Below are positions 20,901 to 32,900 of a stretch of 64,000 nt of DNA, one piece after another (positions within the stretch are counted from its first letter, which is position 1; every line of letters begins with the position of its first letter). A program made the translations under genes and the position numbers. Source of the stretch: Bugula neritina (lineage: Eukaryota > Bryozoa > Gymnolaemata > Cheilostomatida > Bugulidae); assembly GCA_964035545.1 (NCBI GenBank), contig OZ037765.1:32549004-32613003 (forward strand). The letters are read 5' to 3'. Below the pieces are notes generated by a model. The model was not told where the DNA came from and made no database searches. It saw only the letters and a list, made by a program, of their open reading frames with translations.

Positions 20901-23900
20901 GGTCATTTGTTTTGTACTTTACAATAGTAAATATTCTATTCAACTGGAATTTTATTGTATGTAAGCCATGGGAACTACTAAGAGGTTAAATCAACCACCC
21001 ATGCTAGTAATATTGTTGCAGTAATAGCAAGTCCACACCATGTAAATATACACATAAGCTATTATGTGCAGCTTATGAATGCTGAAATGACCCCATTTTT
21101 TACTTTCAATTTGAAAAAAATTGTATTACATATTCTGCCACTTCTGCACCAAGAATTTGTTTTCCTTTTAAATTTTGAAAATAGTAGTCAGTTTCTGCAG
21201 CAGTCAACTGCATCCACAATAAACAACGTAGGCTTTCAAATAAACTATAAATATATGAAATATTAGTGTGGAAACAATGTAATTTATTCATTGCTATGAT
21301 GGAAAATTACAAGATTATATAAAAGCTAGATATATATTTCTATAAAATGGCACAGGTAAAAATAACACATTTTTACTTCAAATTCTAAATTTCATCAGTC
21401 ACCAATAGTGGCTGTAGATTACAGAGAGCACAGCAGACTATCATAATCATAATCATAAGAATGGTCAGCCCACTAAGCAAAATCCAACTTCAATCTTTCA
21501 TTTGGGTTACTAACGCACTAAAGCATATAATGTAAGACGCGCAAAAAAACAGTGGTTTTAATGAAACATGTGAAGGAAGCAAACAAAAAACGTCTTCAAC
21601 AGAGTCAGCTGATATAGAGCAACAGAACTCATCTGACAGCCATCCTCATAGTCAGACTTCATCAGAAGTAACTGAGTTACCAGAATCATCAACTACTCAG
21701 AAAAAAAGATCTGCACATTCTATTGATAGACTAAAATCAAAAGTTGGAAGAAAAGGCTCAAAAAGTTCCACGTTTAAACAAAAAGCAACTATTGAAAAAG
21801 TAAGTTTTCAAAACTTTCACCACTACAGATAAGCAAACTAAATTCTATACTGAACTACCTACACGTTCTCTATACTATTTTTTAGCAAAGTGAAAATTAT
21901 GATTTTCTTATTGCAAAGATAGACTATGGTTTATTACAAATAAACAATGCAAGTCTCACTATGCTAAAATTTCTACATTGATTAAATTTGATGTGTAGTA
22001 AAACTGTCATTTTAATTAAATTTGTTGCAGTGTGAGTGCATCATTCATACATTTTTTATTAAAGATGTTGTTTTATGTAAGATATTCATAAATACCACAG
22101 TGGTCATCTGTATGCTTTTTCCTTTTTTAGTTTAGGGTTTTATTTAAACAAGCAGCAGTCTTTTATTTGTGGACAAATTGACTCACTTTCTCCAGGAAAA
22201 GTAAATTGTTTTGACTTAAATTTTCCTTGGTTATTTTAAAGCTTATCAAAAGTGGCCTCCTAATCTAATTTTTAGCTGAAACTAACTCAGTGTTTAAAAC
22301 TAAAATGGTTTACACTTGTTACTAGTTTCACTTATTCACAAACATTATTGAATGCTATTCTAGAAATAATATGGGTTTGAATTAGTTATAGTATAATTAT
22401 AAAATGAAGTAATAATTGTTTGTCAACACTATTTGTTTAAACTCATGACTTCATTCAAAGCATGTATTCATGCAACTAGCTTATCATGTACTGTTACAGT
22501 ATTATGTAACACATGTTGACACACATTACATTCTGTTTGAATGGTGATATATTGGGTCAAGCCTTCAGCTAGCAGTTCTTGAACTTCATAGTTGTTGCAA
22601 AATATAACTGAAGCTACTTACCAGAGGGTAAAAACTGCCAAATGAATACAAACTAAGCACAAAATTTATTTAGCACATACATTATAATTTGAATCATAAT
22701 TTAATTTTCATTCTTTATTTACTATATTTAGATTTATATGTCTGAAGATGAAAGTTCTCACTCTCAGAAAAAAGTTAACAGGACAAGATAAACTTTAATT
22801 GGCTTTGATGAAGCTGCGTCAAGGTTTACAGTTTCAAATACTTGCTAGCCTTTTTTATATCTCTAGATTGCTAGCAAGCAAAACCTTCAAAAACACATTA
22901 GATATTTTAGCAAGAGAACTGAACAATCTAATAGTTTTTCCAACAGGAGAGAAGCTGAACATCCCTCTGAGCTTTCAAAGCCAATATGCTAACATTAGGT
23001 GCATTATAGACTGCACAGAAATATCCATTTGCAAGCCTCAATCTGTAATCTACAGCCACCATTGGTAACTGATGAAATTTAGAATTTGAAGTAAAAATGT
23101 GTTATTTTTACCTGTACCATTTCACTAGAAATCTATATCTAGCTTTTATATAATATTCTTGTAATTTTCCATCATAGCAATGAATAAATTACATTGTTTC
23201 CACACTAATATTTCATATATTTATAGTTTATTTGAAAGCTTACGTTGTTTATTGTGGATGCAGTTGACTGCTGCAGAAACTGACTACTATTTTCAAAATT
23301 TAAAAGGAAAACAAATTCTTGGTGCAGAAGTGGCAGAATATGTAATACAATTTTTTTCAAATTGAAAGTAAGAAATGGGGTCATTTCAGCATTCATAAGC
23401 TGCACATAATAGCTTATGTGTATATTTATATGGTGTGGACTTGTTATTACTGTGAGCTACAATATTACTAGCATGGGTGGTTGATTTAACCTCTTAGTAG
23501 TTCCCATGGCTTACATACAATAAAATTCTAGTTGAATAGAATATTTACTATTGTAAAGTACAAAATAAGTGACCAGAATACTTCATTTGTTAAACAGAAA
23601 TTTTGTAATACTACTGTGGATTGGCTACTGTACATTAGCTAGATGTAGGCGGAGTCTCTACTACCCAGCCATCCAGATGCATATACTAAAGGGCCATTCA
23701 AAAACCAGCCAATCAAAGTCATGTACCAAATTCACAGATGTTTACTGCAAGCTTCCAATGCTAAACAATAACCCATTCAAGCTGCAACAACAAATAACTA
23801 CTAAGCTGGCAGTTATGTAATAATTGGCCTTAAGTTGCAAAAGTGTACCAGGTCATTTTTCTAGACATGCAATTTTTAATTGCGTTTTATAAACACTTAA

Positions 23901-26900
23901 TTTAGACATTTTAAAAAATCATTTCAAGAGTCATCAATTTAAGATATGAAATTAAATAATGCATGAAAAAAAAGTTGCACAACGAGCTTTTAGAAGCATG
24001 CATTTTGCAATTGAACTTGCAGAATTTTATATCAGTTACAATGGTAAGACATTGACCTGGTACACTTCGCTGATTGGCTGAGTTTTACATGGTCTATTGT
24101 AGAAATTTGAAATAATTTTTGACATGCCCTCAAAGTTATGAGGCTGACATAGTTGGAAAAGCTCCGAGTATAGAAATTCTAGATTTAATGCCCAGGATCA
24201 CATGCAATGAGTTCAGAGAAAACATTTAAAGACACCTCTAGTCTCTAATTCTGTTGATGTCCTGTGTGCAATCTTTGCTTAGTAAAAACTTTGTTCTTAA
24301 AAATAGTAGCTGAGTTACTATGACTATTAGTCTAGCTACGCCTTAGGGTTTCCTGTTGGAATATTAGTTCTATTTACTGCAATTATTATTTTAATTAGAA
24401 GAAAACTGCCAGGGAATGTTGGTTGAATTTCTGTTCTTTGCATATACATGGAATATGCATTTCTATATTTTTAAAATTACCTAGTGCTGTGTATTCAGCA
24501 GTGATTTCTGGGTGATTTTGTGTACAGTTTCAGTCAAAAGTGTAATTTTCTGTTCACTATTGTATAGTGAACAGAAAATTATACCTTGCATTATTTGACG
24601 GCATGTCTTTTTGTAACTGTACTCTATTCTCAACGAGTTGGCGTAGTTTTTGACCAATAAACCAATATACTTTTTCAATGCAATTTGCTGAGTTAGTATA
24701 CTGAGAGCAATTGAGCAATTTTGCTGCTGAGCCTAAAACAGGTGATACCAGTTTTATTATTTTTGAAGAACCTAGCATAATAAGGTACTTAATATAAGCT
24801 GTTCATATTACAAACCTGTTATTTGTTAGAATATATACACCATTCATGCTTTTTTGTTACAGCATATGTTCACTGAAGAATCTTGAGGTATTGAATATCT
24901 CAGGAAATAACCTGTCTGAAGGTCTACCTGAGAACATATTCACATCCTTACTATCATTGAGAGAGTTGAACATGAGTGTCTGTAGACTGGAAACTTTACC
25001 AAACAGGTGTGCTATGTTTTACATTAGAACACAACTACAGTGCTGTGAAAAAGTTTAAGGACACCTCCCTGTTTTCCATAATAGTAATGTTCCAAGCTAA
25101 TTTTAAAACATAACTGAAGCATTTCCATAAGCGTGGTGCCTATCAAAATGATCCTTAAGATCTCCTTATCTCATTCATATAGAATATAAGTGTCTCTTTT
25201 TACATCCTCCAAAAATTTGGGTGAAACAACAAGATACTATGCATATATGGGAATTATTCAATGTTCTCACAATTTGTGTGCACTGTATGACATCAGAATG
25301 TTTTACTCAAAATATAGAAAAATATTATATGGGGTTTGTTATACACCTTATAGCAGCATTGCAACACACAGTGCACTCAATTTTAGTATCAATATTTTGT
25401 TGGCCAGCCTTTATTCCTAATCAGAAGTCGACAGTGACTCGTACAGCTTCTCCAACTCATTTTCAGTCACGACATAATGCCAAGCATGAATTACAGACTC
25501 TGTGAGTGTCACCTTAGTTGTTGGCTTTTTTGAGAAGACTTTTTTACCCACTCTTGATCATAATTTTCTATAGGGTTCAAGTCAGGGCTTCGTGCTTGCC
25601 AGTTGAGCGTTGAGACCGTCTGCTTTTTTATCCACTCTTTAACACTCCTCGCCCAATGACATGGTGCATTGTCATCTTGAAATATGTAAATTACATTTGG
25701 AAAAAAAGGTTTTTATAATTGGAAGAAATTTAGCATTGAGATTAATATTTATATATTTTTGGGTACTAACATCATTCCAGAGCAAATACTGAGTTCACCT
25801 ACCATTTTGATGTTATACAATCCTAAAGCATAACACTGATTATAGGGTGCCTAATTGTTCTAAGTACACATTGGCGGCTATATTTCTCATACTGGTATCT
25901 TCTAACACAGTAGTTTTCAGGATGACTGTTCACATTAAATATGGATTCATCTAAAATAATTACTTTTTTTTCAAATCATTCACTGTCTAACTCCCATGCT
26001 CCCTGGCCCACCGTAAACGATTTTTTTGCTGCTTCTTGGTTGGTAGAAGCTTCTTCTTGCTTTGCGGCCATGTAAGCTATGGCTCAGCAATCTTACCTTA
26101 TCAGAAATGTCTAAGCTGGTGTTCTTGTTGATTCTGACCATTCCTTGCCAACTCAGGACTTGTTTTATGGCGATCCTTTTTGCTGATCCCAATGAGAACC
26201 TTGTAATCTCTAGGTGTGCTTATTTTTAGTCATCCACTTTCAGGTCCATCTGCTACACTGCCAGTCTTCATAAACTTCTTGATAATTTGATGTAAAGTTG
26301 TCTTTGCTTTGCCAACCTTTTCAGATATTTTCCTAATTGAATAACCTTTCTTATGCAAGAAAATTACTACAAACCTTGCTTTTGAAGTAAGATTTACACC
26401 TCTCATTTTGTCTATGTGCAGCAGCCAAGTGGTCACCATATAAAAGCTCACAACTGAAGTTGCGTTTATACCTCTGCTGAAAAAAGTACCGAGTTTAAGT
26501 TAATAATGCTTGTCAGGGCACTCCTTTATAGTCAAACTGAAACTCGTTGAAATCATATTGATGCGGTTGCTCACTTTCTGAAATTGAAATTTGACTCGCA
26601 TAATAGCTATTTGATGCCCTTTGTAAACGTCGTGAATTAGTGAAGCGGACAGCATAAAAGCGATAATTGAGAAGGCGTAGGCTATATATTTATAACCGTA
26701 TAAGTACGTTGTCTAATCGCCAAAGTAATAACTAAATAAAGATGTTTACAAGGAGTTATTACTCCTATTCTAAAATTGGCCGATTAAGTTATCACAGTAC
26801 AAAAATTTTTACGAGTGGCTTTTACAATGCAATGCAACTCGGTGAAATTTCAACCCGGTGAAATTTCAACCCGGTCAAATTGAAATTCTGACCGAAAATC

Positions 26901-29900
26901 GTGAAGGTATAAAGGCAACTTAAATAACAGATTTCAAATTACAAAGGGAAGTTATACTTTATGATAACATGATGCCATGCACAAAGTCAAATTTCACTAT
27001 TTAGTTTTTGTGGTAAAAAAGGATAAACTTTGGTTACATAAAAATACAGGAGTTGCGCTTTCCTAACTTCTTGTGTAGTTGGCCTGAAAATAGGTGGAAA
27101 ACATCACAACAGTAAGAATTAATAGGTGGAAGTTGTAGAACACATTCTAAGGGTCATTTTAATATATAGAACTTGCAGGAAAATATTAAGAACTTACAAG
27201 AAATGTCTATTAAACAAGATACATGGAAATTTCTGCAAGGGTCCTTCACATCACTGTATAATAGTAATCACTATATTCTTTATACGTGGCCTATTTATTG
27301 CTATTTCTGTTTTCAGTGGTGCAAACCTATCGACTCCTCCTCATTTTAAGTCAAATGGCCCATAGTCATAGGTCCCAATGTGACCAATCGAATTCAATCA
27401 AGCTAGGTTTTAGCTCAAAGACTCCACATATATTTTGGCCATTAGGTAAATGGTGGCTTCAGGGTAGTATTTTGGTTTTATAATAAGTGCCTTGAGTTGC
27501 TTAAGATAATGGCTTATTTACTGATGAGGTTTGGTTAGCTCGGCATCCTCAGCACTATAAGAACTGATACTCGCCATACAGTGCATATTCTCGCAGACTA
27601 AAATTTGCTCCATGAGTGGAAAAAGGTGTCCACTGTACGGAATGTAGCGTCAGTGAAATCCAAAAACTACTAGCTAATAATATTTGCGTTTAACTTTACT
27701 GCTCGCCTTGTCTCTTTGGCTACATGTCTGGGATAAATTAGGATTTCATTTTTAAATCCCACTCGCTTTCAATAAAACGCAATGGAATGTAGCACTAAAT
27801 TGAGAAAAGTGGGCTCGCTAAATAACTACCAGCCAATTAGGTGACTACGGCAGAAAATATTCGCATTTGTCGTTCAGAGCTACAAGTGCATGACATTCAG
27901 ATACAGTGGATACCTTTATCTACTTCCGTCTGTGAAAATACACACCGTGTGGCCCTAAGCTAATTGGCTTTCTGTTTGTGCACCAGAGAAGTGTTTCTAC
28001 TAAAAAGGTTTCTTCTTTTCTGTACTTTTCTCAGTAAAATATGTTATACTTGTATCCTATATTGCAGCATATCTTCACTGAAGAATGTTGAGGTGTTGAA
28101 TATATCAGAGAATAACCTATCTGAAGGTCTACCTGACAATATATTCACATCCTTACTATCATTGAGAGAGTTGAACATGGAAGACTGTAAACTCTCAGCT
28201 CTACCATACAGGTGTGAATAAATATAATATTGCCTTTTCATAATTGCAGAAATTTGAAATAGTTTTTGACATGCCCTCAAAGTTATGAAGCTGACATAGT
28301 TGGAAAAGCTCCGAGTATAGAAATTCTAGATTTAATGCCCAGGATCACATGCAATGAGTTCAGAGAAAACATTTAAAGACACCTCTAGTCTCTAATTCTG
28401 TTGATGTCCTGTGTGCAATCTTTGCTTAGTAAAAACTTTGTTCTTAAAAATAGTAGCTGAGTTACTATGACTATTAGTCTAGGCCTTAGGGTTTCCTATT
28501 AGAATATGAGTCCCATTTACTGCAGTTATTTTTTATTATTAGGCTGTGTGAGCTGGAAACACAGGTGTGCTGTTTTATAGATTGTAGAGTATTAAAATAA
28601 TACAATAAACATGCTTTACAAGCAATTGACTACAAAGCGCTATAAATTATTCACCATAGATATATTTGTAAGTTCATTCGCAAGTTACTATAATATGAGC
28701 ATCAACATGTTTTATTATGTTATAGCATGTCTTCTCTGAAGAATATCGAGATATTAGGCATATACTTTTCTCAGTAAAATGTGGTATACTTGTATCCTAT
28801 AAAACTCACGCAAGTTTATAGTCGCTATCCCTGTGAAAAACCCCTGATGGAAAGGGTTTTTGTTAAAGCGGGCTAAGGACTTGTTTAAATGAGGCACAGG
28901 AGCAATTATGACTGGATGCTCTTCCTAACATCACCAATGACCTCTGTCCGGACTCGAACACAGGACTCGAACACATGACCTTCGTGTTCACAAAGCAAAT
29001 GTTTTAACCCCTTGACCACGGCTGCTCCCTAACTTATACTTGTATCCTATATTACAGCATATCTTCACTGAAGAATGTTGAGGTGTTGAATATATCAGAG
29101 AATAACCTATCTGAAGGTCTACCTGACAATATATTTTCATCCTTCCAGTTGCTGAGAGAGTTGAACGTGGGAAACTGTGAACTGTTAACTCTACCAAATA
29201 GGTATGTGTTGCTGTTTTTATTATGCTCTTGTAAATGCTGTTTTTCTAATATATAATATAATGCTCTTGTATCTAATTAATTGTTAGCAATATATTATAA
29301 GTATAGATAGATAATATGGACTTGTGCTGGTTTTTGTAAATGTAAATGTTTGCATAAAACGTGAACAGTAAGAAAACAACTCAAAAAAGTCCCTTATGCC
29401 TATTCTAAACCTAAAAACTGGTTTGGGGAAAGTGGCTTAACAATAAACCAACCATTTCTTGGCAGAAATATGAGCAAAAAGTTTAATTGCATATTTAATG
29501 CTAAAAAATTAAAAGTTTTATAAACGCTATTATTACTGTCTCCATATTAGCTATCGGACAGTACCCTTTTGCTTCTTTTTCTTTGCACTCTTTTTTTCCT
29601 TAACTCAAGACTTTTTTCTTTCTGTATTAACTGTTAGAAGCAATAAACTGACAACAACAACAACTTATGAGCGTGAACAATAAGACAATGAAAAGCATCA
29701 AGCTCATTTAATATGATTCTTGTAGTTATGTATATACCATGACTGCCTTTGTCCTTTTTATCTAAAATACTAGCTAAATTATAAATGCGTTTTTCAATCA
29801 TCTCACTTTAATTAGTGCACACCAAGAAACTTTTACCCAAAACTATTAATTATTCTTCAAATTATAGAATAATTTGTATTTAGATGTAAGTTGCATATAC

Positions 29901-32900
29901 ACAGGCCAGACATTGTACTAGCTGATTTCTTTATGGCTGATTTTGCAATCGGCAAAAAGTCTAGTCCGGAGTTATTTTTCTGCTTGCGTTTTATTGGCAG
30001 ATGGCTCTCAGTCTATATAACTTTCGTAAATTTATGCATAATAATAAATAATTTCAACAATGGTGTTAATCGGCCGATTTTGAAACTGATTTTTCACAAT
30101 TGAACATGATCAATTTTTCGCAAATAATTGGTTGAACCAGCCAATCAAAAAATCACGACAACGAGTGCGATTAGCATCATTATTGAAATACAAACAGGAA
30201 GTAATTAATACATTCCTATTACTATGAAAAATAATGTATTAAAATAACTATTAATGGCAGTAGTAGTAACAAAGGATTGGCTGTTGTGTAACTTTGAGAA
30301 ATTTAGTGTCAGTTTCATGGAAATCTCTTAAATATTGCTTTTTATGATTGAAAACTGGCATTATTCTTAACTTTTACTCATTTATAATATAATTTATAAC
30401 TTGTAGTTTATATGTTGTTGTTTTTATAGTATCTCTGTAATATCAAGTCCTATTCTGTGTAAGAGTCCCCTTGCGGCCTTTACTTTCACTCTCACAATGG
30501 CCAATATCGAAGCTGGTAGGAAATCCTAATGCTTGTAAGGCAGTTAGCCAATCACCTCAGGTTAGCTTGTAGCTTATCTGCTAAAGACTATAAACCACAT
30601 TATATTCCAATCTCAACTTTACAATTTAATTTTTTTGAAAGAACATATTTGCCGCAGTTGACGGTTTTAGTTAACTATATAAACAATAGCGCTTAAGTTA
30701 AACTTCTAGTTTTAAACTAAATAGCTTAAAAAATTTTGTAAGTGATGTTAATAGTGTAACTTAGTAATTTATGGATAATTAGACATTAGATCTAGTTAAA
30801 TAAATAGCTACCAAGCCAGCTATTTGTTTTTTAATTTAATACTAAAATACCAAAATTAGCATTAAATTTTTACGAAACTTTCAAATGCAGCAAGCTGTCA
30901 ACAAATTATACACAGCCAGTTTATTTTATCCAGTTTTTATTTATTAAAACATCAGAATAAACAGAAATGTTGAAGTAGCAATATCTTGATTGGTTTTATC
31001 AATTTATGTTATCAGTTTGATTTTTCAATTTAAATTTAAATTTCTTTATTGTTTCTAGCCATTTCACTTGTGAAAAATAAAAAGATATAAAAATTGCCGA
31101 GGTATGTTTACTATGCTAATGCACATACAACTGATCTTGACCTCTTCGAGTGAACCTAGAAGAAAGTTATATAGACTGAGAACCATCTGCCAATAAAACG
31201 CAAGCAGAAAAATAACTCGGGGCATTTTTTAAACATTTTTCGCCGATTGCAAAATCGGCCATAGAGAAATCGGCTAGTACAAAATCTGTTGAAATAATCG
31301 ACCTGTGTACGTGCAGATTTATAGCTTATTCACACGATCAACGAATTGGACGAATAGCGGACCAAAATGGCACGGCGAATACAAATTTTGTTAGTTTTGG
31401 ATCACGTGATCGACTTTTCACAGTTTCGTTGGAACCTGACCCAGCTAGGTTTCAGCTGACGAATTTTTTCTGATTGCGCTCCATTGGCTTATTTCAAAAA
31501 GCATAATTCACATGGCAAACATTTCGGCATTGTAACTAATTTAAATAATCAATATTTTAGTAATATTAATAATAATAGATACTAATTAATTAAAATAAAC
31601 AAATTTGTAGGAAGCATATTATTTTGCTAGTCAGCAGCATCTTAAAATTATTTTAAGCAGTTTTCATGACGGAATTACGTTTTTTATAGAAATTATCATA
31701 GCTTGACCAGCTGCATGCTCTTTGTGATCCTGAATACAAAGATGCACGTAAGCAACTGAGTCGATGTGCACAATGAGTAGCAGTGACTTGAAAAAAAGTT
31801 AAAATGTAGTTAAATTGAAACTGATGCAACTGAATCATTTCACCTAAAGTAGACACTACCAACTTCTATTTTATTTTATAATTGTTCCAGCTGAAACATC
31901 TTAGCTATAGTTCTTTCATAGAAAAACTACTATAAAACAGGTCATTTTAATTTTTTATTTTGCAACAATAAAAAATATAAGTAGAATGAGTAATGAAAAG
32001 CTGCGAAAAAAATAGGTAATCAGTTTGAGTTTGATATAAAAGCACGACCAGGGCATTGCAGTTTTACGTGTCATTTTCATTTCCTTTTCACAGTCCAACT
32101 GTTGTTAAACATAAATCTACTAAATCTTTAGCTAATAAATTTGTCGTAATTCAAATGTTTCATATTTGATTATAATCATTTTATTAACGCAAAATTTTTA
32201 CCTAGTTATCGCTAAATTTAAATAGTCACAACTTTACTAGTAAAAGCACTGTTGCTAAGCAACTATACACTACTATTGCAGCTGGCGCGACAAAGAAGTG
32301 CGATGATTGTTAGTTGGGCATTCGTCGGACCCAACGAACCAAAAAACGTCGTGTGTGAATAAGCTATTAGACCAATTTTGATGGGCTGACTCTCAATTTG
32401 ACCTCAAATTTTTTTGTATGACAGCCTGCTGCCATAATAACACAATGTCAAGTGCGTTTCATTACATAATTTAATAGCTCACAGTTTGAGTAAACCATTC
32501 ACTAGTTAAACATACAGTTTCTTGTAATAGTCTAAATTCTAAATTTGAATGACAACTTTTGTAACTTATATAGACAATAAGTGGTGCAATGTGAATTTTC
32601 AGTCATGAAATAGCGTAGCTGCCATGGTTTGTACTTCTTTTTTATTCATAATAATAGTGTTAGAACACACATTATTTTGTTATAGAGTATTTTCATTATG
32701 CTGATCACTTCCACTGTCTTTCCATGAATCCATCTCAGTTCGATATAAACCAGATCCATCTAATGTGATCAGTGCGATTGTTTTTCCATGGCATTCTAGG
32801 TTAAATCTTGAGTAGTTGCCTTCTGTTATCCGCAGAGTACTTGAATAAACTTTGCTAGTATAATTTGTTCACCCACCCGAGAGACTAAATCTACTTTGAT

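Larger units (their letters stand above)
20381..24095. mobile_element. Non-autonomous ISL2EU/Harbinger-like DNA transposon with about 1-kb inverted arms
   Basis: The element starts AGACCATG and ends with its complement CATGGTCT, and is flanked by AT on both sides. The paralogous intron after the 28068-28211 exon has the uninterrupted site (ATAATTGCAG at about 28235), which supports the boundaries and a 2-bp AT duplication. Arms 20381-21424 and 23041-24095 are near-identical inverted copies. The centre (21425-23040) has two transposase-like pieces. Family knowledge: ISL2EU-type elements carry a DDE_Tnp_4 transposase and duplicate AT. The transposase is cut off where the right arm begins, so it cannot be active. 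Confidence 0.8.
16543..29201 (+). repeat. Array of seven 144-nt phase-symmetric LRR exons
   Basis: Exons 16543-16686, 17605-17748, 19584-19727, 20168-20311, 24863-25006, 28068-28211 and 29058-29201 are each exactly 144 nt. Each starts with the last base of a codon and ends with two bases of one, so any subset splices in frame. Each encodes two leucine-rich repeats of about 24 residues; conserved pieces are LEVLNIS, NNLSEGLP, IFTSLLSLREL and TLPNR. Six end in AG, and the fourth ends in GG before GTGTGT. Flanking introns are partly duplicated as well, which points to growth by unequal crossing-over of exon plus intron. Confidence 0.92.

Noticed and set aside
21066-21291. Open frames that recur identically at 23180-23405 in opposite orientation
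   Set aside because: The duplication is explained by the inverted arms of the transposon, and neither frame resembles a known protein.
25190-25505. Plus-strand open frames of 76 and 94 residues
   Set aside because: They overlap the Tc1-like element in antisense and have no independent support.
28947-29030. Functional tRNA gene
   Set aside because: A- and B-boxes are present, but the cloverleaf is incomplete, the B-box is doubled and target duplications flank the unit. It is the head of a SINE.
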